From: Aminomonas paucivorans DSM 12260
Lineage (GTDB): Bacteria > Synergistota > Synergistia > Synergistales > Synergistaceae
Reading direction: 5' to 3'
DNA: 64,000 nucleotides
Assembly: GCF_000165795.1 (NCBI RefSeq)
Contig: NZ_CM001022.1
Coordinates: 2,513,812-2,577,811 of the forward strand
Shown: one piece after another, positions 17,754 to 27,200 of the stretch
How positions within the stretch are numbered: the stretch's first letter is position 1
Layout of the letters: each line of letters starts with the position of its first letter
Notes under the pieces: model-generated
What the model was told of the DNA's origin: nothing
Databases searched by the model: none
The model's input: only the letters and a program-made list of their open reading frames with translations
Position numbers and translations under genes: made by a program

Positions 17754-19019
17754 TCAGTCCAGAAGCCCGTCCCCTTCCCCGAAGCGGCAGTAGAGGGGAT
17801 GGGCGAGGCACAGGTCCAGGACCTGGCCCTTCACGTCCTTCAGGACCTTCTCGTCCCCCCGTCCCTGGAGGGCCCGGTCGAGGAGTTCTCCCAGAACGGG
17901 CATGTCCTTCTCCCCGAAACCCCGGGTGGTGAGGGCCCCCAGACCGATGCGGATGCCCGAGGTGACCGTGGGCTTCTCCGGATCGAAGGGGATGAGGTTC
18001 TTGTTCACCATGATGTCCACCGACTCCAGGGCACGCTCCGCCACGTCCCCCGTGAGGCCCTTGGGGCGCAGGTCCACCAGCAACAGGTGGTTGTCCGTCC
18101 CCCCGGAGACGATGCGGTAGCCCCGATCGGTCAGGTTCCGGGCCAGGGCGGCGGCATTCGCCACGGTGTTCCGGGCGTACCGGGCAAAGGATTCCGTTCC
18201 CGCCAGCTTGAAGGTGAGGGCCTTGGCGGCCACATTCTGGAGGATCGGGCCGCCCTGGGTCCCGGGGAAGATGGCCTTGTCCACCGCCGGGGCGAACTCC
18301 TCCCGGCAGAGGATGAAGCCCCCCCGAGCGCCCCGGAGGGTCTTGGTGGTGGTGGAGGTGACGAAGTGGCAGTGGGGCACGGGGCTGGGCAGCACTCCCG
18401 CGGCCACGAGGCCCGCGATGTGGGCCATGTCGGTGAGGAGCAGGGCCCCCACCTCGTCGGCGATCTCCCGGAAGGCGGGGTAGTCCAGGATCCGGGGGTA
18501 GGCGCTGGCGCCGGTCACCAGGAGCCGGGGACGGTGCTCCCGGGCCAGGGCCCGCACCTGGTCCAGGTCCACCCGTTCCGTGTCCGGACGCACCCCGTAG
18601 TGCACCCCCCGGTAGACCCGCCCCGTGAGGCTGGCCTTGGATCCGTGGGAGAGGTGCCCCCCGTGCTTGAGGTCCATGGCCAGGATGGTGTCCCCGGGCT
18701 GGAGGACCGCCTGGTAGACCGCCAGGTTGGCGTTCACCCCCGAATGGGGCTGCACATTGGCGTGCTCCGCCCCGAAGAGGGCCATCGCCCGCCCGATGGC
18801 CAGGCTCTCCAGGGCGTCGATGAACTGGCACCCCCCGTGGTAGCGCTGTCCGGGGTAGCCCTCGGCGTACTTGTTGGTGAGAAGGGAGCCCTGCACCTCC
18901 ATGATCGCCGGGGGGACAAAGCTCTCCGAGGCGATGAGTTCCAGGGTCAGCTCCTGCCTGGCCGCCTCCCGATCCAGAATGGCCCCCAGTTCCGGGTCCA
19001 CGATGCCCAACTGTCGCAT
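17754..19019 (-). CDS. glyA: Serine hydroxymethyltransferase
   Basis: 421 residues, the normal length for bacterial GlyA. PLP-enzyme landmarks are clear: [27 protein letters not shown] near the N-terminus, HGGHLSHG, the [17 protein letters not shown] aspartate region, and the PLP lysine in [15 protein letters not shown]. It interconverts serine and glycine with tetrahydrofolate in the cytoplasm. In an amino-acid fermenter it links glycine and serine degradation to one-carbon metabolism. A ribosome site GGAGGTG lies five bases before the ATG and a consensus promoter sits about 50 bases upstream. Single gene. Confidence 0.97.
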   Translation of the reverse strand: MRQLGIVDPELGAILDREAARQELTLELIASESFVPPAIMEVQGSLLTNKYAEGYPGQRYHGGCQFIDALESLAIGRAMALFGAEHANVQPHSGVNANLAVYQAVLQPGDTILAMDLKHGGHLSHGSKASLTGRVYRGVHYGVRPDTERVDLDQVRALAREHRPRLLVTGASAYPRILDYPAFREIADEVGALLLTDMAHIAGLVAAGVLPSPVPHCHFVTSTTTKTLRGARGGFILCREEFAPAVDKAIFPGTQGGPILQNVAAKALTFKLAGTESFARYARNTVANAAALARNLTDRGYRIVSGGTDNHLLLVDLRPKGLTGDVAERALESVDIMVNKNLIPFDPEKPTVTSGIRIGLGALTTRGFGEKDMPVLGELLDRALQGRGDEKVLKDVKGQVLDLCLAHPLYCRFGEGDGLLD

Positions 19020-19067
19020 GCACCCACCTCCATGGCGGCGCCCTTCGGGGCGCCCTCGCTGGCGGCG

Positions 19068-19096
19068 ATTATCCCGACGGGAGAGGACCCTGTCAA
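19068..19096 (-). promoter_or_regulatory. Sigma70 promoter for glyA
   Basis: Minus-strand TTGACA, 17-base spacer, GATAAT; the start would fall near 19060, about 40 bases before the glyA ATG. Confidence 0.8.
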
Positions 19097-19171
19097 ACCC
19101 GAGGGAACACCCTTTTGGGGTTAAAATGAAGGAGAGTTCTTTTGCACGGTACAGGGAAGGAGGCCGCGATC

Positions 19172-19843
19172 ATGAAGAGGGACGAGTTCGCCCATACCCT
19201 GGAACAGGCCCTGCTGCGCCCGGATGTGGACCGGAGAAGCGTGGAGGAGGCCTGCGCCGCCGCGGTGCGGGACCATCTGGGAGCCCTGGTGGTGCTCCCC
19301 TGCTACGTCCGGATCGCCGCTCCCCTCCTGGCGAAATCGGGGGTCAAGACGGTCTCCGTGGTGGGGTTCCCCCTGGGAGCGACCCTTTCGGAGGTGAAGG
19401 CCCGGGAGGCCCGCCTCCTGTTCGACCAGGGGGCGGAGGAGCTGGACATGGTTCTCCACCTGCCCTGGTTCTTCTCGGGAGAGTACGACGCGGTTCGGGA
19501 GGACATCGCCGGGGTGGTGCAGGAGGCCCGGGGACACGTGGTGAAGGTGATCCTGGAGACGAGCCTTCTGGACGAAGGGGGCATCGTGAAGGCCTGTCAG
19601 CTGGCCCGAGATGCGGGGGCCTCCTTCGTGAAGACCTCCACGGGCTTCGGCGCGGGGGGAGCCACGGAGGAAGCGGTGGCCCTGATGCGCCGCACCCTGG
19701 GAAACCGCATGGGGATCAAGGCCTCCGGGGGGATCCGCACCCTGGACCAGGCTCTTTCCCTCCTGGAGGCGGGGGCGGATCGGCTGGGCACCAGCGGGGC
19801 GATGGACCTGCTGGCCCAGTGGGACCAGCGCTTCAGGGGCTAG
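19172..19843 (+). CDS. deoC: Deoxyribose-phosphate aldolase
   Basis: 223 residues, the size of the short bacterial DeoC type. The Schiff-base lysine lies in FVKTSTGFGAGGAT. Other family blocks are present: VSVVGFPLGATLSEVK, EELDMVLHLPW, and the final IKASGGIRTLDQALSLLEAGADRLGTS phosphate-binding region. It cleaves 2-deoxyribose-5-phosphate to glyceraldehyde-3-phosphate and acetaldehyde. The ATG at 19172 follows GGAAGGAGG; a TTG ten codons upstream is in frame but less likely. The 3' end overlaps the converging HAD gene by 11 bases. No other nucleoside-degradation gene is adjacent. Confidence 0.93.
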   Translation: MKRDEFAHTLEQALLRPDVDRRSVEEACAAAVRDHLGALVVLPCYVRIAAPLLAKSGVKTVSVVGFPLGATLSEVKAREARLLFDQGAEELDMVLHLPWFFSGEYDAVREDIAGVVQEARGHVVKVILETSLLDEGGIVKACQLARDAGASFVKTSTGFGAGGATEEAVALMRRTLGNRMGIKASGGIRTLDQALSLLEAGADRLGTSGAMDLLAQWDQRFRG

Positions 19844-20660
19844 GGAAACCCCGTCCCTCCAGGGCGAAGCGGCGCACCGCCCAGACCACCGGATCCTCCC
19901 CCTCCGGCGCCGTGAAGGCCGCCCCGGCCCGAGCCCGAGGGGAGCCCTGGGGTACCGCCACCCCCAAGGGCACCGAGGCCAGCATCTCCGCGTCGTTGTC
20001 CCCGTCCCCCAGAGCCAGGACCTGTCCCCGGGGGATGCCCAGGGCGTCCGCCAGCCAGAGCAGGGCGAGGCCCTTGTGGATCCCCCGGGGAACCACCTCC
20101 AGAAACCCCTTCTGCGATCCCGCCACGTGCACCCGGGAACCGAAGGCCTCCCGCAGGCTCGCCTCCAGGGGGGGGATCTCCCGGGGGTCCTGGATGACCA
20201 GCAGCTTGGTGGGAGGGGCCTGGAGGCGGTACAACGCCTCCCCCACCTCCAGGGGCTCCAGGCCGGTCAGGCGGGCATAGGCCCGGGCCCCCTCGTGGGA
20301 GGCCCGTTCCACCAGGAAGCGGTCGTCCACGTAGGCCTGCACGTACACCCCCCTCTCCCGGAGAAAACCCAGCACCTCCCGGGCCAGCCCCGCCTCCAGG
20401 GGCCGGTGGAACCAGGTGAGTTCCGTCCGGGGGTCCCGGATCAGGGCGCCGTTGTAGGAGATCAGGGGGGCGTTCAGGGGCGCCGTCTCCAGGAAGGAGC
20501 GGGCGGAGGCATACATCCGCCCCGTGGCCAGAGTGACCCGAACCCCTCGCCTCACCGCCTCCTCCAGCACGGCGATCCGGGCGGAGGGAACCCGTCCCGT
20601 CTCGTCCAGGAGGGTTCCGTCCAGGTCCAGGGCGATCAGGCGGGCCGGGGGGAGGTTCAT
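19833..20660 (-). CDS. Cof-type HAD-superfamily phosphatase
   Basis: 275 residues. HAD motif I is DLDGTLLDE, motif II sits in LATGRMYAS, and motif IV is LGDGDNDAEML; the long alpha/beta C2 cap between motifs II and III and the PPTKLLVI block place it in the Cof/YidA subfamily of sugar-phosphate or flavin-nucleotide phosphatases. Cytoplasmic. It starts with an ATGA overlap on the HD-GYP gene, so the two are translationally coupled. Its 3' end overlaps deoC from the other strand by 11 bases. The physiological substrate is unknown. Confidence 0.9.
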   Translation of the reverse strand: MNLPPARLIALDLDGTLLDETGRVPSARIAVLEEAVRRGVRVTLATGRMYASARSFLETAPLNAPLISYNGALIRDPRTELTWFHRPLEAGLAREVLGFLRERGVYVQAYVDDRFLVERASHEGARAYARLTGLEPLEVGEALYRLQAPPTKLLVIQDPREIPPLEASLREAFGSRVHVAGSQKGFLEVVPRGIHKGLALLWLADALGIPRGQVLALGDGDNDAEMLASVPLGVAVPQGSPRARAGAAFTAPEGEDPVVWAVRRFALEGRGFPSP

Positions 20661-21802
20661 CGGGGGGGATCGAAGGGGTCCGGGACCTCGTCCTCCAGAC
20701 GATGCAGGACCACGCTGTCCTCGTCCTCCAGGATCGCCCGGACCGAGGCGTCCCGATGGGCCGCCAGGTCCACCCGGAGGGGCTGGGGAAGGGGTCCCTT
20801 CCCCTCCAGACGCACCACCGAGAGCACCGGTCGATCCGGGGCCTCGGGGTGGATCTCCGTCACCAGGCCCACGTGTCCCGTGGAAAGGCGCAGCCAGGTC
20901 CCCACGGGGAAGGGACAGATGAGAGACGAGAAGGCCTCCACCACCCGGGGGTCGTACAGGCGTCCCGCTCCCAGTTGGAGGTGCCGAAGGGCCTTGAGGG
21001 GGGAGAAGGGAACGGGGCGATAGGGCCGGGGGGAGGTGAGGGCGTCGTACACGTCCGCCACCGCCACGATTCGGGCGGTGGCGGAGACCTGTTCCTCCCG
21101 CTTCCCGTCGGGGTAGCCGCTGCCGTCCAGGCGTTCGTGGTGGCTCAGGGCGGCCTCGGAGGCCAGGGGCCAGAGGTCCCGGTGCTCCTCCATCAGCCCC
21201 GCCCCCATCTCCGGGTGGCGGCGGATCTCCTTCCACTCCTCCTCCGAAAGGGGCTCCACTTTGCTCATGAGACCGGGGGAGAGGAAGACCTTCCCCAGGT
21301 CGTGGAGAAGCGCCCCCAGCCCCAGGATGCGGATCTCCTCCCGGGGCAACCCCAGGCGGTGGGCGCACAGGGCCGCCAGGACCAGGGTCTGCACCCCGTG
21401 CTGGACCTCGTAGCTCTGGCAGCTCTTCAGGTCCAACAGGTGGACCACCAGATCGGGCTGGGAGAGGACCTCGCAGATCAGCTCCTCCACCTGGGAACCC
21501 AGGACCTCCAGGGAGAGGGTGAGGGAGGAGGAGGCGTGGTCCTGGGCGGCCTGCACCAAAACCCCCCGCAGGTCCGCGGTGACCCGGCGGAGGCTCTGGG
21601 GGCTCACCAGGGGCTGGACCCGGTCCGTGGGGAAACGGTCGTCCCGGACGTAGACGAAGGGAACCCCCACCTCCACAAGGCGATGGATCAGGCTTTCCCC
21701 GAGGGGGACTCCCTCCGCGAGGAGCAACGTCCCCTCCTCGGAGACTAGGGGGCGCGCCAGAACCATGTCCGACTTCAGACGGTGGGTATAGACCAACCTC
21801 AT
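20657..21802 (-). CDS. HD-GYP domain protein, probable c-di-GMP phosphodiesterase
   Basis: 381 residues. An N-terminal region of about 130 residues resembles the DUF3391-like/regulatory domain of such proteins. An intact HD-GYP core follows: LGALLHDLGKV (HD motif), IRRHPEMGAGL, and HHERLDGSGYPDG (the HHExxDGxGYP signature), then RIVAVADVYDALTS. All metal ligands seen in active members appear present, so cyclic di-GMP hydrolysis is likely. The C-terminal 90 residues form an extra beta-rich domain. No receiver or membrane segment is evident, so it is a cytoplasmic stand-alone enzyme. It heads a two-gene unit with the HAD phosphatase. Confidence 0.9.
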   Translation of the reverse strand: MRLVYTHRLKSDMVLARPLVSEEGTLLLAEGVPLGESLIHRLVEVGVPFVYVRDDRFPTDRVQPLVSPQSLRRVTADLRGVLVQAAQDHASSSLTLSLEVLGSQVEELICEVLSQPDLVVHLLDLKSCQSYEVQHGVQTLVLAALCAHRLGLPREEIRILGLGALLHDLGKVFLSPGLMSKVEPLSEEEWKEIRRHPEMGAGLMEEHRDLWPLASEAALSHHERLDGSGYPDGKREEQVSATARIVAVADVYDALTSPRPYRPVPFSPLKALRHLQLGAGRLYDPRVVEAFSSLICPFPVGTWLRLSTGHVGLVTEIHPEAPDRPVLSVVRLEGKGPLPQPLRVDLAAHRDASVRAILEDEDSVVLHRLEDEVPDPFDPPR

Positions 21803-21905
21803 GGGGATGTCCTCCCTCCCTTCCCGCCCCGGGTCCTCCCGGAGGAGAAGGTTCCTTGTGCGTGTCCGTCACTTTGCTGTGTGCGTAATATATCATCCCC
21901 CGGGT

Positions 21906-22640
21906 TCAGGAGGCCAGGACCCCCAGGGCGATCAGCTCCCCCAGGACCTCCGTCCCCCCCAGGACGTCCCCGTTGACCCCTCCCATGCGACGGTTGAAGG
22001 CCCCCGCCATCCCCAGCCCCGCAAGCACCGCCCCGCACAGGGAAAGGGGCGTCCCTCCGGGGAAGGGGAGGAGGAAGGGCGCCGTCAGCAGCAGGGCCAG
22101 GGCCAGGTGGGCCCCCCGGTATTCCCGGACGAAGCACCTGCCCATGCCGGACTCCCAGGGATAGGCTCCCCGCCAGGCGGCGACGCACAGGGCAAACCGC
22201 CCCGTCGCCCCGGCGAAGGCCAGGGCCAGGGGCCAGCGGGACGCGGGGATCTGGGCCAGGAGGAGGCTCCACATCCCCACCCCCCACACCAGGGCCAGGG
22301 CCCCGAAGCCCCCGATGCGGCTGTCCTTCATGACCTCCCGGAGCGCCTCCCCCCGTCGGCCGGAGCCGAACCCGTCCGCCAGGTCGGACCAGCCGTCCAG
22401 GTGCAGGGCCCACCCCGCCAGGGCGTAGAGGCCGCAGGTTCCCCAGGCGGCGGGCAGGGGGGGAAGGGACCGGGCCAGAAGCCAGCCGCACGCCCCCGTC
22501 CCCAGCCCCAGAACGCCCCCCACCAGGGGAGCCCAGGAGAGGGAGGGGGCATCGTCCAGCCCCGGGGGAACCCAGGAGGCGGGGAGGGGGAGGCGGGTCA
22601 GCAGGGCCCACTGGAGGGCCAGTCGGCGCAGGAAGGTCAT
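21906..22640 (-). CDS. cobS: Adenosylcobinamide-GDP ribazoletransferase (cobalamin synthase)
   Basis: 244 residues with six or seven membrane segments. Family blocks are FLRRLALQWALLTRLPLPA, the acidic LHLDGWSDLADGFGSG and the nearby VMKDSRIGGFGALAL, and NRRMGGVNGDVLGGT towards the end. It joins adenosylcobinamide-GDP and alpha-ribazole (phosphate) at the membrane, the last step of the nucleotide loop of B12. It starts with an ATGA overlap at the end of cobU, an arrangement that matches their consecutive steps. No cobalamin riboswitch was recognised upstream of the pair. Confidence 0.93.
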   Translation of the reverse strand: MTFLRRLALQWALLTRLPLPASWVPPGLDDAPSLSWAPLVGGVLGLGTGACGWLLARSLPPLPAAWGTCGLYALAGWALHLDGWSDLADGFGSGRRGEALREVMKDSRIGGFGALALVWGVGMWSLLLAQIPASRWPLALAFAGATGRFALCVAAWRGAYPWESGMGRCFVREYRGAHLALALLLTAPFLLPFPGGTPLSLCGAVLAGLGMAGAFNRRMGGVNGDVLGGTEVLGELIALGVLAS

Positions 22641-23230
22641 GCCCTCCCCTCCTCCGGAGCCTCTCCCTTGATCCACAGGGGAAGGCCCGCCACCACCAGG
22701 GCCACCCGATCCGCCCCCTCCGCAGCCAGGCGGTTCAGCCGCCCCTGAAGCTCCTGGAACCGGCGACCCAGCCGGTTGGGAGGGATCAGGCAGCACCCCA
22801 CCTCGTTGGACACCAGGATCAGACGGACACCGGGGCCCGGGGCGGCCAGGAGGTCCCGCCCCAGGGCGAGGATCCTCCCCTGGGCCTCCTGCCAGGCCCC
22901 CTCGTCCTCCCCCTCCGACGAGGGCTCCCGAAACATGAGGCGGGAGGCCCAGAGGGTGAGGCAGTCCACCAGCAGGACCCCCTCCCGGGCCCGCACCGCC
23001 CCGGGAAGGTCCTCCGGGGCCCCCTCCCAGGTCTCCCAGGAAGCGGGGCGACGCTCCCGATGACGGCGGATCCGCAGGGCCATCTCCTCGTCCCGGGCCT
23101 CCCCGGTGGCCAGGTAGGCCACCGTCCCCCGGTCCCAGGCACGGGCAAGCCTTTCCGCCAACTCGCTCTTCCCGCTGCGCACCCCTCCCAGGATCAACGT
23201 CCTCTCCCCCACTCCGGATCCCCCCCTCAT
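22637..23230 (-). CDS. cobU: Adenosylcobinamide kinase / guanylyltransferase
   Basis: 197 residues. It opens with the P-loop LILGGVRSGKSELAERLA and continues with the family sequence VAYLATGEARDEEMALRIRRHRERRPASWETWE, then LLVDCLTLWASRL and LILVSNEVGCCLIPPNRLGRRFQELQG. It is bifunctional: it phosphorylates adenosylcobinamide and then transfers GMP, supplying the substrate of CobS. It precedes cobS with overlapping stop/start. The start at 23230 has only a weak ribosome site, and the ATG could be replaced by the GTG six codons inside. It is divergent from the threonine dehydratase, with 69 bases between them. Confidence 0.93.
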   Translation of the reverse strand: MRGGSGVGERTLILGGVRSGKSELAERLARAWDRGTVAYLATGEARDEEMALRIRRHRERRPASWETWEGAPEDLPGAVRAREGVLLVDCLTLWASRLMFREPSSEGEDEGAWQEAQGRILALGRDLLAAPGPGVRLILVSNEVGCCLIPPNRLGRRFQELQGRLNRLAAEGADRVALVVAGLPLWIKGEAPEEGRA

Positions 23231-23299
23231 GAGCTTTCCCCGATTATACTGTGGGGATCCGTCCCCCTCGGGGGACCGTACAGACAGGAGGAAAACGCC

Positions 23300-24283
23300 A
23301 TGACCCACCTTCCCATCAACCCGTCCTTCACGGACGCCCTGCTGGCGTACCGGTTTCTGCGCCCCCGGGTGCGCCACACCCCCCTGGAGCACTCCGCCCC
23401 CTTGAGCGAACGCCTGGGTACCCCCGTCTTCGTGAAGTGGGAAAACCAACAGTTCTGCGGCTCCTTCAAGATTCGCGGGGCCCTGTTCAAGATGTCCCGC
23501 CTCACGGAGGCCCAGCAAAAGCGCGGGGTGGTCACCGCCTCCAGCGGAAACCACGGTCAGGGGGTGGCCCTGGCGGCGGCACAGATGCGGGTGAAGGCGA
23601 CGATCTGCGTGCCCGCCTCCTGCCCCCGGACGAAGCAGGAGGCCATCCGACGCCTCGGCGGCCCCTGGGTGGACCTGCAGTGCATCGAGGGAACCTACGA
23701 CGACGCGGAGGCGGAGGCCCACCGCCGGGGAGAGGCGGGGCTCACCTACGTCTCCTCCTTCGAGGATCCGGACATCCTCTGCGGCGCCTCCACCCTGGGG
23801 ATCGAAATGCTCCTGGACGAGCCGGACCTGGACCTGATCGTGATGCCCGCGGGGGGAGGAGGGCTGATGAACGGGGTCTCCCTGGCCGCCTCGACCCTGA
23901 GACCCCGCATCGAGCTGTGGGGGGTTCAGTCGGAAGCGTCGAACCCCTACGTGGTCTCCTGGGATTCCGGGGTGGTGAGGGACGTGGAGTACGGGGACAC
24001 CCTGGCGGACGGTCTGGCGGGCTACATCCCCCAGAGCCTCCTGGACCTCGCCAAGACGCGCATGAAGGGGGTGGTGGAGGTGCGGGAGGAGGACATCGCC
24101 CGGGCCATCGCCACGCTGCACCGGACCCACCACCAGGTGGTGGAAGGTGCCGGGGCGGTGGGGGTGGCGGCCCTCCTGACGGGCCGGCCGGAGGTGCGGG
24201 GGAAAAAAGTGGGGGTGGTGATCTCCGGGGGCAACATCGACGAATCCCGTCTCCTGGAGGTGCTGCGCTCCCAGGAGGGCTGA
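23300..24283 (+). CDS. Threonine dehydratase, catabolic (regulatory-domain-less) type
   Basis: 327 residues, fold-type II PLP enzyme. The PLP lysine is in GSFKIRGALFK, the carboxylate-binding loop is SSGNHGQGVA, and the phosphate loop is AGGGGLMNG. The late VVEGAGAVGVAALL and VISGGNID complete the family pattern. The protein stops after the catalytic domain with no ACT domain, so it resembles the degradative TdcB type rather than biosynthetic IlvA. It deaminates threonine (and possibly serine) to 2-oxobutyrate and ammonia, an entry to fermentation. AGGAGGAAA precedes the ATG. Serine dehydratase or racemase activity is a realistic alternative. Confidence 0.9.
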   Translation: MTHLPINPSFTDALLAYRFLRPRVRHTPLEHSAPLSERLGTPVFVKWENQQFCGSFKIRGALFKMSRLTEAQQKRGVVTASSGNHGQGVALAAAQMRVKATICVPASCPRTKQEAIRRLGGPWVDLQCIEGTYDDAEAEAHRRGEAGLTYVSSFEDPDILCGASTLGIEMLLDEPDLDLIVMPAGGGGLMNGVSLAASTLRPRIELWGVQSEASNPYVVSWDSGVVRDVEYGDTLADGLAGYIPQSLLDLAKTRMKGVVEVREEDIARAIATLHRTHHQVVEGAGAVGVAALLTGRPEVRGKKVGVVISGGNIDESRLLEVLRSQEG

Positions 24284-24292
24284 GGCCCGAGG

Positions 24293-27200
24293 CTATTCCT
24301 GGTCCCCCGGCCGGAGGATCATGCGCACCGCGTTCTGCAGGATCTGATCCTGGATCTGCGACCCCAGGCTGTCGTCGCTCACCAGTCCCTCCCCCAGGGG
24401 GATCTCGATGCGGATGCGGATGCCGTCTTCCTGCTTGGGTTTGTTCTTCTGCCCCGGAGACTCGGGGATGGGGGAGGTCTTCTGGGGGCGGGCGATCTTC
24501 AGCTCCGAGAGCTTCGGATCGTCCAGGGTCCCCCGGATCCGGAAGGACACGTCCCGGAAGTCCTTGCGCGTGAACCCGCCCACGGCGCCCCCCAGAAAGT
24601 TCCCCAGCAGGCCGGTCCCGTCGATCCCCGACTGGACCAGCCCCTGGAGGACCCCCACCGCCACGTTGAGGGCCCGGATGTTCACGTTCCCCAGGCAGGA
24701 GACGTCCAGACGCCCCTTGTCGTCCAGGCTTCCGTCCGCCATGAGGTACCGATACGCCCCATCCCCCGGGGGTGCGGAGATGCGGCTTCCCGGGAGCAGA
24801 AACAGGCTCTTCCCGTCCACGTTGAAGCTCCCCGCCAGGGAGCGGAAGCGCACGGGCTTGCCCCCGGTGACGGAAGACACCGCCTTGGCTCCGTCGAACT
24901 CGGAGATCTCCCCGTCCACCACGGAGAAACGTCCCTCCCCATCCTGGAGGCTGGTGCGGCTCACGTCCCCCTGGAGGCGCAGGATGAAGTCCGCCTTCCC
25001 GGAGACGGTCCCCTTGCTCTGGGGGAACCCGTCCTTCAGGGCCTTGGCCAGGTCGGCCCCCCGAATTTCCAGGCGTCCCCCGTAGCGGCTGGAGTTCAGG
25101 TCCCGGGCCAGCTGGCCCTTCAGGGTGCCCCCGTAGGCCTTCCCCGTGGCCTCTTCCACCGTCACGAAACCCTCCCCCACGAACAGGGGGGCCTTCAGGT
25201 CTGTACCCCGGAAGCCCAGGAACCGAAGCTCCGGAAACGCCACCTCCCCCGTCCCCGTGAGGCCCTGGCCGTTTCCCTTCCCGGCGAAATGGAAACCCAC
25301 CCGCCCCGCCAGGTTCTTGCGCAGGGAGGCGGGGAAAGCCTGCCCCAGGAGGGCCAGGTCCAGGTTCTCCCCGGAGGCGGAGAAATCCAGCGCCCATCCC
25401 TTTTCCCTCCGGGCGAGGACTCCCTGGCCGCGGGCGGAGCCGTCCCCCAAGAGGGCCTTCACCTCCTGGAACTCCAGCCGGTCCTCTTTCCCCTGCACCC
25501 GGAAGAGGAGGGACGAGAAGGCCAGACCCTGCACCACCGGCTGGGTCACGCTTCCCTCCGCCGCCACCTGAAAATCCCCCTCCGTCCCCTTCAGGTGGAA
25601 CGTCCCCCCCAGGAGCCCCTTGATGCGGAGGTCCCCCAGGTGCTGCTTCGCCCATCCGCCGATGAGGAGGTCCTTCACGGTTCCCTTCAGGTCCAGCCGC
25701 ACCGGATCCGCCTGCCGGGAAGGAAGGACGAGGGAGCCGTCCAGGAAGGCGGTCCCCTCCAGGGTCCGGCCTCCCAGGCGCGTCAGCGTGATCTTCTCCC
25801 CGTCGTAGGCAGCCTTGCCCGAAAGGCCCTCCACCTCCAGGGACTTCCAGACCACCCGGGGGGTGCGCAGGTCCGCCTCCCCCGTCACCCGATCCCCGTC
25901 TCCCCGAAGCGTCAGGGTGCCCGCCAGGGTCCCCTGGAAGGGCAGCGCCTCCTTGCGAGCCATCCACCGGGAGGTGAACCCGGTGAAGGGACCGGAAAGG
26001 GAGAAGGGACCGGGAACTCCCTCCTTGAGGGTTCCCTTGCCGGAAAGGGACAGGGTCCCCCCGGGAGGGCGGAGGGAAAGGCGGTCCACCCGCCAGGAAT
26101 CGGGGGCCCAGGCTCCCAGAAGGCGCACGTCCCGCACCGGCGCCAGGTCACGCAGGGCGAGGGCGGGCATCGTCGCATCCACCCGCACCAGGGGCTTTTT
26201 CGTGGTTCCCTCCACCCGGAAGCTGCCTCCCGCCAGGCCCTTCACCCCCCATTTCTCCGTGGGGATCAGGTCGCGCCAGCGGGCCAGGTCCGCTCCCTGC
26301 ACCCGCCCCGTCACGGCCAGGGGAAGGTCCTTCCCTCCCAAGGCAACACGCCCCGACCCGGTAACCCGGGCGCCCCGGATCCGGGAGGCAAAGGACAGAA
26401 GGTGCAGTTCCTTGGGGGAAAAGGCGAAGTGGACCTCCGTTTCGGGAAGGGGCTCCCGGCCCTTCCCTCGGGCCACCGAAAGGGCGGCGAGGCTTGCCCG
26501 GACGGTGAAGCGCAGCGCCTTGGCAGGCCCTTCCACCAGGAGGGTTCCCTGGGCGGTACCCTGGGGGGCAAGGCCCTTCAGGTCCGGGAAACGCTCCCCC
26601 AGACGGGGCAGCTCCAGCTTGCGAAAGGCCCCCGCCAGGCGCACCCCCACGTCTCCCCGGGGGTTCACCTCCCCCTTCCCCTCGAAGGAAGCCCCGGTCC
26701 ATTGCCCGGAGCAACGAAGGGTCAGGGGACGGGACCCCCGGAGGATCGCCTCCGCCGCCAGATCCTGGAGCGTCTCCCCCCACAGACGAACCTCCGGAGC
26801 CCGCACCGACACCGGACCCGCCAGCTCCTCCACCGGCCCTCGCAGGTCCAGGGAGACCACCGACAGGACCCCCTCCACCCCCTCCAGCCAGGTGAAGTAG
26901 CCCTTCCACTTCTTCGGGTCCAGCTCCTTCCCCCGAAGCCGCAGCCCCAGGCGGGTCTCCTTTCGGAAATCCAGGTCTACCGATCCCTCCACGGGGGTCT
27001 CCATCACCCCTCCCGAGGTGACGCGGAGGGCCAGCTTCCCGTCCCCGTAGCTCCAGGAGCCTTTCAAATCCTTTACGGAGAGGCCTGTCACCGTCCCGGT
27101 CCAGGAACCCTCCCCCTCCGCCGCCAGGGCACGAGGCGGACCGTGGACCTCGAAGCGCGTGGACACCACGCCTCCCAGACTCGCCTTGCGCACCTCGGGG